Assembly (NCBI GenBank): GCA_045535935.1
Contig: JAZSMO010000024.1
Location: forward strand, 1-32,109
DNA: 32,109 nucleotides
Direction: 5' to 3'
From: SVFI01 sp045535935
Lineage (GTDB): Bacteria > Bacillota > Clostridia > Lachnospirales > Lachnospiraceae
Positions 22,444 to 29,987 of this stretch are shown piece after piece. The position numbers and the translations under genes were made by a program. Position 1 is the stretch's first letter. Each line of letters starts with the position of its first letter. The notes beneath the pieces are model-generated. The model saw only the letters and a program-made list of their open reading frames with translations, ran no database searches and was not told where the DNA came from.

Positions 22444-23463
22444 TTAATAACGCCAGAAATTAAAATTACCCGGAGCGTAATCTAAACTGATATATGATGT
22501 AGACACCATACCCGTCTGGTCTTTAGAAACGCATTTAATCATCTTCTGGTTATGTCTCTTAACTACAGAGTATTTTACATATGTTCCGAGATACTTATCC
22601 TTGTATGACACATAGACACCTGTATACATTCTGGCATCTTTATCAATACTTCCATCTGCATCACGATCTTCACTCGGATATGTCTGAGACAATTTAATGC
22701 TTCTTCCGTTTTTCACTTTCTTTGCAACAGGCTGTCCCTTTGCATTGTAATATGTATAGACAAGTCCTGTAATAGAATATCCTTTGTTCGGAGTCACTTT
22801 GAACTTAGCAGACTTTAAGTTGTTAGCCACTTTATATGTACTGCTGGTTTTTGTTGTGAAAGTAGTTCCTTTTCTCTTTACTGTCTCTTTTTCAACAACT
22901 TTTGATCCTAATTTTGCCTGTTTCCATACATTACCATCAGAAACATATGCATATACTGTCATCTTATAAGAACCGACTACAGACCCATCTGCTTTGCGCA
23001 CATTGAAAGACACTTTATATGTTCCTGCCTTCTGTGCAATCAAACTAATTGCTCCGTAACAAGAATATGTTTCCTCACTCCAGTCACTGTTCGTTTGATA
23101 TGTCACACCCGCTGTGAGCCCCTTCTTATTTACTTTAACTTCTGAGATATAATCTCCTTCGCGTCCGAAATACACGTTAAAATATGTTTCACCGTTCTGA
23201 TCCATACGCATTTTGGTAACACTTTTCCATACTAATTCGGAAGCACCATCTGTATAATAGGACTCATAATACGGCTTTCCAGTGTCCCAATCTTCATACT
23301 CCCAAATGATATCTTTCGTATAAGACTGATACTGCGGATTCACATACACAGCACCGGCTGCTCTTTTTGATACAGCTGCCTCAGCATCTGTGGTAACAGA
23401 AAGCATGATACCAAGTGCTAAAACAAATGTAACAAGTGTTAAAAGTTTCTTGATTTGTTTCAT
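22444..23463 (-). CDS. Secreted protein of unknown family (B), paralogue of the downstream gene
   Basis: 339 aa with a signal peptide (KKLLTLVTFVLALGIMLSVTTDAEA). The FVLALG-x-ML core of the signal is shared with protein A. Central segment IAQKAGTYKVSFNVRKADG matches A's KKAGTYTF region. The C-terminal segment GYSITGLVYTYYNAKGQPVAKKV, then YTGVYVSYKDKYLGTYVKYSVVK, matches the end of A. Low-complexity Lys/Thr stretches occur in between. No anchor, no catalytic motif recognised. GGGAGG precedes the ATG and a near-consensus promoter lies at 23506-23534, so the pair may be well expressed. Confidence 0.87.
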   Translation of the reverse strand: MKQIKKLLTLVTFVLALGIMLSVTTDAEAAVSKRAAGAVYVNPQYQSYTKDIIWEYEDWDTGKPYYESYYTDGASELVWKSVTKMRMDQNGETYFNVYFGREGDYISEVKVNKKGLTAGVTYQTNSDWSEETYSCYGAISLIAQKAGTYKVSFNVRKADGSVVGSYKMTVYAYVSDGNVWKQAKLGSKVVEKETVKRKGTTFTTKTSSTYKVANNLKSAKFKVTPNKGYSITGLVYTYYNAKGQPVAKKVKNGRSIKLSQTYPSEDRDADGSIDKDARMYTGVYVSYKDKYLGTYVKYSVVKRHNQKMIKCVSKDQTGMVSTSYISLDYAPGNFNFWRY

Positions 23464-23505
23464 TTCTTCTAATCCTCCCTTTTAAGATTTGTTAGATACT
23501 CGTCC

Positions 23506-23534
23506 ATTATACTCCCTATATTTTCTTAATTCAA
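23506..23534 (-). promoter_or_regulatory. Sigma-A promoter for the secreted-protein pair
   Basis: Minus-strand TTGAAT (23534-23529), 17-bp spacer, TATAAT (23511-23506). Confidence 0.75.
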
Positions 23535-23632
23535 TGTGAATTTTGCACAATACTGCCTTTGCATTTTCGTTAATAATTCTATGCAATTTCATTTGGTGCA
23601 GTTTGAAACTGACAAGCGTAGTGTTAAGTCAT

Positions 23633-23650
23633 CTTTGAAATATTTCAAAG
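23633..23650. repeat. Perfect 18-bp palindrome
   Basis: CTTTGAAAT/ATTTCAAAG, between the rpsR terminator and the secreted-protein promoter. Possible operator; no T-run. Confidence 0.55.
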
Positions 23651-23664
23651 CACGGTGGCAAAGC

Positions 23665-23700
23665 AAAAAACCTTCCGGCGCCTTTTTAAGCGTCGGAAGG
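23665..23700 (-). terminator. Terminator of rpsF-ssb-rpsR
   Basis: CCTTCCGGCGC / GCGTCGGAAGG stem (one G-T pair) followed on the minus strand by T6, just after the rpsR stop. Confidence 0.9.
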
Positions 23701-23712
23701 TCTCTCTTTTCT

Positions 23713-23976
23713 TTAATCGCAAGTATATGGCATCAATGCGAGGTGACGTGCTCTCTTGATAGCAACTGTAAGTGCTCTCTGATGTTTTGCACAGTTACCT
23801 GTGATGCGGCGAGGAAGAATTTTTCCTCTTTCAGATACGTATCTTTTTAACTTATTTACATCTTTGTAATCGATTGTGTTATCTTTTCCACAAAATACGC
23901 ATACTTTTTTTCTTCTGCGCATTCCGCCTCTTCTCTTCATTGGAGAATCAGCTTTGTCTGCTTTATTATAAGCCAT
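23713..23976 (-). CDS. rpsR: 30S ribosomal protein S18
   Basis: 87 aa, binds S6 and 16S rRNA in the small subunit platform. Signature RRRKKVCVFCGKDNTIDYKDVNKLKRYVSERGKILPRR, read here as the C+ form with CxxC plus NCAKH, a possible zinc site. AGGAGG lies before the ATG at 23976; the longer upstream frame overlaps ssb and is not needed. Last gene of the rpsF-ssb-rpsR operon. Confidence 0.97.
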   Translation of the reverse strand: MAYNKADKADSPMKRRGGMRRRKKVCVFCGKDNTIDYKDVNKLKRYVSERGKILPRRITGNCAKHQRALTVAIKRARHLALMPYTCD

Positions 23977-24004
23977 GATATTACCTCCATTTGTCTGCTG
24001 GATT

Positions 24005-24448
24005 CTAACTGAACGGCAGTTCTTCAATACCATCCGGGATATTCATAAATCCGTCGTCAGCCGGCATAGGTGCTGCTGCGCCCTGGCTCGGAGCCGGCGC
24101 ATATCCGCCCTCGCTCTGGGAGCCTTTGCTCTCTGCAAACTCCTGGTTCTCCACAACGATATCTGTCGTGTAAACCTTCACACCATCTTTGTTTGTATAG
24201 CTTCCGGTCTGGATACGACCCTCTGCCAAAATCTTGGTGCCCTTGCGGAGATATTTCTCTGCAAACTCACCGTTTCTGCCGAATGCTACGCAGTTAATGA
24301 AATCTGCGGTCTGACCATCCTGATTGTTTCTGTTAAATCTGCGATCAACAGCCAGCGAATATCTGGCAATCGCCATCGGGTTCTCACCCTGGGAGTATCT
24401 GACCTCCGGATCTCTTGTTAAATGCCCCATTAGAATTACTTTATTCAT
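24005..24448 (-). CDS. ssb: Single-stranded DNA-binding protein
   Basis: 147 aa. OB-fold start MNKVILMGHLTRDPEVRYSQ, with ADFINCVAFGRNGEFAEKYLRKG in the middle. A Gly/Ala/Pro linker leads to the acidic tip ending IEELPFS, the variant of the DDDIPF tail that recruits repair and replication partners. ATG at 24448 has AGTAGGA upstream; 17 bp after rpsF. Confidence 0.96.
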   Translation of the reverse strand: MNKVILMGHLTRDPEVRYSQGENPMAIARYSLAVDRRFNRNNQDGQTADFINCVAFGRNGEFAEKYLRKGTKILAEGRIQTGSYTNKDGVKVYTTDIVVENQEFAESKGSQSEGGYAPAPSQGAAAPMPADDGFMNIPDGIEELPFS

Positions 24449-24465
24449 AGTTTTCCTACTTTCTC

Positions 24466-24756
24466 TTATGCCTCGTCCTGTCTTACGCACAAAAATCTAA
24501 CGATGTTTTCCATAATACGAACTCGATTTTCGATTTCTGCTGGCGCTGTCGGCGCTGCATCGAACTGGATGAAATAGTAGAACGCTTCTTTCATGTGCTG
24601 AACTTCGTAAGCTAATCTTTTCTTACCCCATTCATCAACATTTGTGATCTGTCCACCAAATCTCTCGACGTAAGCTTTTACTTTTTCTACTACTGCAGCT
24701 CTTTCGTCGTCTTCGATTTTTGCACTTACAGCAACGGCTAATTCATATTTGTTCAT
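24466..24756 (-). CDS. rpsF: 30S ribosomal protein S6
   Basis: 96 aa, partner of S18. MNKYELAVAVSAKIEDDERA, then GGQITNVDEWGKKRLAYEVQHMKEAFYYFIQFDA and IMENIVRFL are the family's segments. AAAGGAGG before the ATG at 24756. First gene of the operon. The ~75-nt leader has a small CTTCT/AGAAG hairpin, but I could not recognise the S6:S18 regulatory motif in it. Confidence 0.96.
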   Translation of the reverse strand: MNKYELAVAVSAKIEDDERAAVVEKVKAYVERFGGQITNVDEWGKKRLAYEVQHMKEAFYYFIQFDAAPTAPAEIENRVRIMENIVRFLCVRQDEA

Positions 24757-24831
24757 GCTGTTACCTCCTTTTGGTCTCTGGCCCCTTCTCTGTGGAAGAA
24801 GCAAGGAATTTGTAATGTTTCACAAGAATAT

Positions 24832-24860
24832 ATACTACCATAAGGAGTTTGTATTTTCAA
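24832..24860 (-). promoter_or_regulatory. Promoter for rpsF-ssb-rpsR
   Basis: Minus-strand TTGAAA (24860-24855), 17-bp spacer, TAGTAT (24837-24832), overlapping the end of the DUF951 gene. Confidence 0.55.
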
Positions 24861-25039
24861 GCCTTTTTTTGCAGGTCTTTTGTATTTTTTTCCACCAGTT
24901 TGCGGGCTATCATAATCTGATGTCCGCACCCTTCGCATTTCAGCCGGAAATCCGCTCCCACACGGAGGATTTCCCACTGCTTTGAGCCGCATGGATGTTG
25001 TTTTTTTAATGTTACGATGTCTCCGACCTGATAATCCAT
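24857..25039 (-). CDS. DUF951 small protein
   Basis: 60 aa. Pattern MDYQVGDIVTLKKQHPCGSKQWEILRVGADFRLKCEGCGHQIMIAR is the DUF951 family: a small beta-barrel-like protein with HPCG and CxxC, probably a zinc site, perhaps nucleic-acid binding; function not established. AGAGG stands 5 nt before the ATG. It commonly lies near rpsF or chromosome-partition genes in Firmicutes. Confidence 0.92.
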   Translation of the reverse strand: MDYQVGDIVTLKKQHPCGSKQWEILRVGADFRLKCEGCGHQIMIARKLVEKNTKDLQKKA

Positions 25040-25076
25040 ATCTGCCTCTTTTTCTTAATATTTTAGTGTCCGGCGT

Positions 25077-25799
25077 CTACGACAGCTCTATCTGAGAAAA
25101 CAGCTCGCCGATGCTTCCGCTGACCACAAGGTCTGCCATGGAATCACGCGGTGTCGGTGTCTTATTTACAAGCACCAGTTTGTGTCCCCTGTAGTAGTCG
25201 ATCAGGCCCGCCGCCGGATACACCGCCAGCGATGTTCCGCCGATAATGAGCATATCTGCATCGCGGATACAACGGATGGACTCGGAAAGAATGCTGTCAT
25301 CCAGCCCCTCCTCATAAAGCACGACATCCGGTTTGATGGTTCCGCCGCACTCGCAGGTCGGAACTCCGGTGCTGTCCAAAATATATTGTGCATCATAAAA
25401 CTTACCGCACTCGGTGCAGTAATTGCGGAGGACGCTTCCGTGAAGCTCCAGCACTTTTTTGCTGCCCGCCGCCTGGTGAAGCCCGTCGATATTTTGTGTC
25501 ACGACAGCTTTGAGTTTTCCGGCCGCTTCCAACTCTGCCAATTTCCGGTGCGCTGCATTGGGCCGCGCCGTCAGACAAAGCATTTTGTCCCGATAAAAAC
25601 GATAGAACTCTTCTGTCTTATGCAGGTAAAAGGTGTGGCTCAAAATCGTCTCCGGAGGATAATCGTACTTTTGGTTGTAAAGACCGTCCACACTGCGGAA
25701 ATCCGGAATACCGCTCTCCGTAGAAACTCCGGCGCCGCCGAAGAAAACTATATTGTCACTTTCTTTTACCCATTCTTTCAGCTTCTCAAGTTGTTCCAT
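25077..25799 (-). CDS. cobB: NAD-dependent protein deacylase, Sir2 family
   Basis: 240 aa cytosolic sirtuin removing acyl groups from lysines with NAD. Motifs: GGAGVSTESGIPDFRS (NAD binding), TQNIDGLHQAAGS, the catalytic His in LELHGSV, four zinc cysteines (CTECGKFYD and CECGG), PDVVLYEEGL, and IIGGTSLAVYPAAGL. All catalytic residues are present. Its ATG overlaps the TAA of the upstream sensor-GGDEF gene (TAATG), so the two are translationally coupled. DUF951 follows 37 bp later. Confidence 0.94.
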   Translation of the reverse strand: MEQLEKLKEWVKESDNIVFFGGAGVSTESGIPDFRSVDGLYNQKYDYPPETILSHTFYLHKTEEFYRFYRDKMLCLTARPNAAHRKLAELEAAGKLKAVVTQNIDGLHQAAGSKKVLELHGSVLRNYCTECGKFYDAQYILDSTGVPTCECGGTIKPDVVLYEEGLDDSILSESIRCIRDADMLIIGGTSLAVYPAAGLIDYYRGHKLVLVNKTPTPRDSMADLVVSGSIGELFSQIELS

Positions 25800-28126
25800 T
25801 AAATCGCCTCGTTTTCATTCTTCAGGACATTGCTTCTCTTATGTCTCTTTTCGATATACAAGTCCACATCGGCTTTATCCATGAGATCCTTAAGATTTGC
25901 ATCCCTGTTGCACTCAAACTCACAAATTCCGACGCTCATACTGACAAAGTAAGGTTTTCCGTTGCCTTCATTTCTTTTCTTTGTTATTTCAAAAATTCTG
26001 TTACGGATTTTCTTCGGCGTGTTCTCCTCCGATTCAAAGGTAAACGCCACAAATTCGTCTCCGCCGAATCGTCCGACGATGCTCTTCTTGTCATCAAAGG
26101 CTTCTTTGAGAATCTCTGCAATCAGACGAAGGGAATAATCTCCTTCTTCATGCCCGAAGCGGTCATTGATGATTTTGAGGTTGTTCATATCCGCATAGAT
26201 GACAAAGGCTTTTTTGCCCCGGTTGGCCGAGCGGATGATCTGGCGCTGGGTCGTCGCAAGGAAGCCTCGTCTGTTGTAAATCTGTGTCAGCTCATCCGAC
26301 TTGGAAATTTCATCCAGAATGAGATTTTTCTCTTTAATCTCTTCGATATTTTTCTTGAGCTGATCCATCATGGATGCATTTTCCTTCAAAAGCTCAATCG
26401 TTTTAACCGCCGCACTCATCTGATACGCTACCGGAACGGAATTGTGCAGATATCTCTCATCAATCTCACTGATAAACAGTCCGTACTGCTCCAGCGTAGA
26501 GAACATGAGATTGACGATGACGGTCACTCTGTCCTCCCGATTTTTATAAAGGTCGGTCACAAGTCCCTTCATACTTCTGCTTTGGTCTTCTGCCTCTACC
26601 CAGCCGAGCTCTCCTCTGTCCAGATAGGTCTTGAGCAAAATGTGGTCCGGAATCTGATATTCTTCATCCTTGCGGCGAATTACTTTCTGCGGGAACATAC
26701 ACAGGTAAGCGCTTATGTAGTGAAGGCTTTCCAGTTTTTCCATAATAGAAAAATATGCCCGGTCATCTCCGATGGAGAAGTTCATGATATCTCTTGTAAA
26801 GGTCGTCGCAATGTAAGTCACGAGATCCACGTCAGTCTCTTCAGAAATGGAAACCTTATTCTGGTATGCAACCACATCGGAGTAAAATGTATAGTATGTT
26901 TCACTGAGCTTCATCAAAATCCGCTCTTCGTCTATGACCTGCCTGAGCATACTGTAAATACTCTCAAAGAAAGCCGAAACCTTGCTGGTGTCCGTATACG
27001 GCTCAAGCTCCATATTAAAAATACTCTGCATCAGATGAAACAATCTTCCGAATTCAAAATCTTCTATCTCTTTTGTCGCAATTCGATCAACGACAAAATC
27101 ATAATATTCCTCGATATGCTTCTTGACAGAAGCGGTTCCCAATCGATTCAGATTCTTCCCGAACAAATACTCGTTTATTTTTGAAAGATTATCTGCCGCA
27201 TTATCCTTATCAAACATTTCCTGCGGACTGACAGCAAAATCAACAACATGTCTCTTTCTGCAACCACAGGATGCTCTGATCACCGGTACAGACGGAATTA
27301 TTATGTCCCCCATTTCACCATTCAACAACGACTCAATATTGACAATCGCCTGATAAACCAAATCACTGGCATCCGCCCTGATTGTGGAAAGATTCGGTTC
27401 CAGTGTCATGGCATATGCTGCATCATCAAACCCAAGCACGGAAATGTCTTCTCCTACATCCAGCCCCAGTTCTTTAAATACTTTGTATCCCCCAATCGCC
27501 ATACGGTCATTGGCAAAAACAACCGCATCCAGATTCGGATTCTTTTTCATCAGTGCTCTGACTACTTCCTCACTGAACTCGGAAAAATTGCCATAGACTA
27601 TGTAGTCCTCATTATACGGGACATCATACTCTTTGAGCACCTCTCTGTAAGCAGACAGCCTCTCCTTTGCATCTTCGCTTGCAGGAGGACCGCTGACAAA
27701 ACCGATATTTCTACGTCCATGTTCTTCAATCAGATGTATGATTCCTTTTTTCAATCCTGTCTTGTTGTCAAAGGAAGCATTCGGGAAGCCCTCTGTTCTA
27801 TCCGAAATAACTACTACCGGTTTGTTAAAACGCATCAAAAACTCAAGCCTGCGTTCCATGTTGATGTTGGCTCCGATCGTACCGAGACAGACTGCAAACA
27901 CATCAACATCTTCCATACCTGCATATTCAAAAAGACTGTTGTACTGATAGTCATATCTGGTGCGGTAAACATCATTAAAATCTGCATCGATATATTTACC
28001 CGGATAGATAAACAGATTGGCATCAATCTCCTTTGCGCCTGCAATCGCCCCTTCACACAAGTTCCTTACAAACGCATCCTCAAATTCACTTACAAGTAAT
28101 GCTATGTTTAATCTTTTCTTTCCCAC
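25799..28126 (-). CDS. Cytosolic LacI-like sensor with C-terminal GGDEF domain
   Basis: 775 aa. Residues 1-~290 resemble the ligand-binding domain of LacI/GalR regulators (KRLNIALLVSEFEDAFV, VVVISDR, RRNIGFVSGP, DAVVFANDRMAIGGYKVFKELGL, ISVLGFDDAAYA, LSTIRAD) but without any helix-turn-helix. A ~300-aa helical middle region with a CGC motif follows, then a coiled segment (MMDQLKKNIEEIKEKNLILDEIS), and the GGDEF domain with DELTQIYNRRGF and an intact GRFGGDEF. It has no signal peptide or membrane helix, so a diguanylate cyclase controlled by a cytosolic small molecule, perhaps a sugar, is likely. The inhibitory I-site (RxxD) is not evident. GTG start with AAGGAG 7 nt upstream. It overlaps cobB. 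Confidence 0.9.
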   Translation of the reverse strand: MGKKRLNIALLVSEFEDAFVRNLCEGAIAGAKEIDANLFIYPGKYIDADFNDVYRTRYDYQYNSLFEYAGMEDVDVFAVCLGTIGANINMERRLEFLMRFNKPVVVISDRTEGFPNASFDNKTGLKKGIIHLIEEHGRRNIGFVSGPPASEDAKERLSAYREVLKEYDVPYNEDYIVYGNFSEFSEEVVRALMKKNPNLDAVVFANDRMAIGGYKVFKELGLDVGEDISVLGFDDAAYAMTLEPNLSTIRADASDLVYQAIVNIESLLNGEMGDIIIPSVPVIRASCGCRKRHVVDFAVSPQEMFDKDNAADNLSKINEYLFGKNLNRLGTASVKKHIEEYYDFVVDRIATKEIEDFEFGRLFHLMQSIFNMELEPYTDTSKVSAFFESIYSMLRQVIDEERILMKLSETYYTFYSDVVAYQNKVSISEETDVDLVTYIATTFTRDIMNFSIGDDRAYFSIMEKLESLHYISAYLCMFPQKVIRRKDEEYQIPDHILLKTYLDRGELGWVEAEDQSRSMKGLVTDLYKNREDRVTVIVNLMFSTLEQYGLFISEIDERYLHNSVPVAYQMSAAVKTIELLKENASMMDQLKKNIEEIKEKNLILDEISKSDELTQIYNRRGFLATTQRQIIRSANRGKKAFVIYADMNNLKIINDRFGHEEGDYSLRLIAEILKEAFDDKKSIVGRFGGDEFVAFTFESEENTPKKIRNRIFEITKKRNEGNGKPYFVSMSVGICEFECNRDANLKDLMDKADVDLYIEKRHKRSNVLKNENEAI

Positions 28127-28168
28127 GCTCTTACTCCTTGCCTTTACACACAAAAATCAGTTAATATA

Positions 28169-28197
28169 ATTATAGTATATTGCTTTTTATTCTTCAA
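28169..28197 (-). promoter_or_regulatory. Sigma-A promoter for sensor-GGDEF/cobB
   Basis: Minus-strand TTGAAG (28197-28192), 17-bp spacer, TATAAT (28174-28169). Confidence 0.75.
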
Positions 28198-28246
28198 TAA
28201 GCTCAAAAAAAATCAGCATCATTCATAATAAAAGGAGAAAATTTTT

Positions 28247-28837
28247 ATGAAAATTATACTTGCATCCGCTTCTCCGCGCAGACAGGAATTACTGAAAAAT
28301 ATTTTTGAAAAATTCGACATCCTCACTTCCTCCTGCGAGGAAAGCGCTGTTTTTGAAACCCCATCCGGCTATGTGATGGATTTGGCGCACTGCAAAGCGG
28401 CCGACGTTGCCAAACGTTTCGACACTTCTGATTGTATTCAGGAAGATGTTCTTATCATCGGAGCAGATACTATTGTGTACCACGAAGGCGTTATTCTCGG
28501 CAAACCCGCAGACAAAGCAGCGGCTTGCGATATGCTTCGTCACTTGTCCGGCAAGTCTCACGAGGTATATACCGGCGTTTCACTTGTCCAAATCAAAAAC
28601 GGCCGGCAAAGCTTTCATGATTTTTATGCCTGTACACATGTAAAAGTTGCACCTCTTTCCGACGAAGAAATCCTTGCCTATGCGAACTCTTCTGAACCAT
28701 ATGACAAAGCCGGAAGCTATGGTATTCAAGGTTGTTTTTCCCGTCATATTACAGGGATTGACGGAGACTATTTCAATGTAGTCGGCCTTCCCGTAAACAG
28801 GTTGTACGAAGAGCTGAAATTACTGCAACTGGTATAA
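28247..28837 (+). CDS. maf: Maf-family nucleotide pyrophosphatase
   Basis: 196 aa house-cleaning NTP pyrophosphatase acting on modified or canonical pyrimidine nucleotides (dTTP/UTP type). Motifs: ILASASPRRQELL at the N-terminus, IIGADTIVYHEGVILGKP, LSGKSHEVYTGV, and the C-terminal DKAGSYGIQG and GDYFNVVGLPV. AAAAGGAG precedes the ATG. Divergent from the sensor-GGDEF gene; no strong promoter identified in the 120-bp gap. Confidence 0.95.
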   Translation: MKIILASASPRRQELLKNIFEKFDILTSSCEESAVFETPSGYVMDLAHCKAADVAKRFDTSDCIQEDVLIIGADTIVYHEGVILGKPADKAAACDMLRHLSGKSHEVYTGVSLVQIKNGRQSFHDFYACTHVKVAPLSDEEILAYANSSEPYDKAGSYGIQGCFSRHITGIDGDYFNVVGLPVNRLYEELKLLQLV

Positions 28838-28865
28838 CTAAATCATATTTTATCACCCTGTCTTT

Positions 28866-28910
28866 TATTTGTCTATTTTGTGTCAAATATTGACTATTTG
28901 TCTACTTTTC
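28866..28910 (+). promoter_or_regulatory. Repeated boxes and promoter before the XRE gene
   Basis: Two direct repeats TATTTGTCTA (28866-28875 and 28895-28904) flank a GTCAA-ata-TTGAC inverted repeat (28882-28894), whose right arm belongs to a possible -35 TTGACT (28890-28895) with TAATTT 16 bp on. The arrangement suggests autoregulation by the XRE protein. Confidence 0.4.
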
Positions 28911-28962
28911 ATAATTTAGGTTTTTTTACCTTATAATAAAAGAAAAAAGGCAGGTGATTATT

Positions 28963-29283
28963 TTGATAGGTGAACGTCTTTACGATTTACGCAAAGACAG
29001 AGGTTTGTCCCAGGATGAATTAGGCGAAATACTGAACATCAACAAACACTCCATCTCCTCTTATGAGCGCGGCCGATCAGAACCGCCGGATGAAATCAAA
29101 ATTATCATTGCCGAATATTTCCATGTTTCGGTAGATTACCTTCTCGGTGTGACCGATATTCCGAATGCATACAGCAATGAATTTCACATGGTGAAATTAC
29201 CGAAAAATTTTCCTGCCTGTGAAGAGGCAGAACTCAAAAAATATATTGCGTATTTAACTTATAAACATAAAAAAGATAAGTAA
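28963..29283 (+). CDS. XRE-family transcriptional regulator
   Basis: 106 aa. N-terminal Cro/C1-type helix-turn-helix: RLYDLRKDRGLSQDELGEILNINKHSISSYERGRSEPPDEIKIIIAEYFHVSVDYLLGVTD, complete. Short C-terminal tail (KYIAYLTYKHKKDK) without a recognised sensor domain. The start is probably the TTG at 28963, which has AGGTG 6 nt upstream; a GTG at 28954 lies too close to the purine run. No adjacent toxin or metabolic target, so its regulon is unknown. A terminator follows at once. Confidence 0.9.
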   Translation: MIGERLYDLRKDRGLSQDELGEILNINKHSISSYERGRSEPPDEIKIIIAEYFHVSVDYLLGVTDIPNAYSNEFHMVKLPKNFPACEEAELKKYIAYLTYKHKKDK

Positions 29284-29290
29284 CACACAA

Positions 29291-29323
29291 ACTCCTATCC
29301 CCCGGTGCGGATGGGAGTTTTTT
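29291..29323 (+). terminator. Terminator of the XRE gene
   Basis: 10-bp stem ACTCCTATCC / GGATGGGAGT (one G-T pair), loop cccggtgc, then T-run. Confidence 0.9.
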
Positions 29324-29351
29324 GTAGTATAATGGGAATGAGGTGACAAAC

Positions 29352-29987
29352 ATGACAACAAGAGAAGAAATTTTATCCTACGGCTTATCTTTTCCAAACA
29401 CTTATCAGGATGCACCTTTCTCCGATGATAATTGGCAACTGGTGCGTGTCTGCGAATCAAAGAAAGCTTTTTTGTGGACATATATAAAGGATGATTTGCT
29501 GCATATGAATGTCAAGGTCGATCCACAGTGGCGCGACTTTTGGAGAAATGTATATCCATCCGTTCTTCCCGGATGGCATCAAAACAAAGAACACTGGAAC
29601 ACCGTCATTCTGGATGGCAGCATTCCCGAAAAAGACATCCGTCGGATGATCGGTGACAGTTATGATCTCGTGACAGATTCTCCGACCCGGCGAATCTATG
29701 AAGCCGTGAAAAGAATTCCCCGCGGCAAAGTAGCAACCTATAGTCAAGTAGCTCTCATGGCGGGTAATCCCAAAATGTGTCGGGCAGTCGGAAATGCCCT
29801 GCACAAAAATCCGGATCCTGACAAAATTCCATGCTACCGTGTAGTCAATGCCAAGGGCGCACTATCCGGCGAATTTGCCTTCGGTGGCCCGGGCGCCCAG
29901 CAAGCTTTGTTGGAAGCAGACGGAATCGAGGTTGTCCAAGGAAAAGTGGATTTAAAGAAATTTGCAATAAATTTGGAACATGCATAA
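29352..29987 (+). CDS. YjbR/MmcQ domain fused to alkylguanine-transferase-like domain
   Basis: 211 aa. Residues 1-~108 match the MmcQ/YjbR DNA-binding-like fold (ILSYGLSFPNTYQDAPFSDDNWQLVR, LHMNVKVDP, PGWHQNKEHWNTVILDG). Residues ~112-211 match the DNA-binding domain of O6-methylguanine-DNA methyltransferase: RIYEAVKRIPRGKVATYSQVALMAGNPKMCRAVGNALHKNP and IPCYRVVNAKG. The acceptor Cys is kept (PCYRV rather than PCHRV), unlike alkyltransferase-like proteins with Trp, so real repair activity is possible, though the His of the usual motif is replaced by Tyr. GAGG lies before the ATG at 29352. Its 3' end overlaps the convergent radical SAM gene by 36 bp. Confidence 0.88.
   Translation: MTTREEILSYGLSFPNTYQDAPFSDDNWQLVRVCESKKAFLWTYIKDDLLHMNVKVDPQWRDFWRNVYPSVLPGWHQNKEHWNTVILDGSIPEKDIRRMIGDSYDLVTDSPTRRIYEAVKRIPRGKVATYSQVALMAGNPKMCRAVGNALHKNPDPDKIPCYRVVNAKGALSGEFAFGGPGAQQALLEADGIEVVQGKVDLKKFAINLEHA

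Noticed and set aside
24757..24835. S6:S18 autoregulatory RNA motif before rpsF
   Set aside because: A small hairpin exists, but I could not match the conserved features of that motif.
25841..27184. 447-codon open frame on the plus strand
   Set aside because: Antisense to the sensor-GGDEF gene; no family resemblance and no ribosome site.
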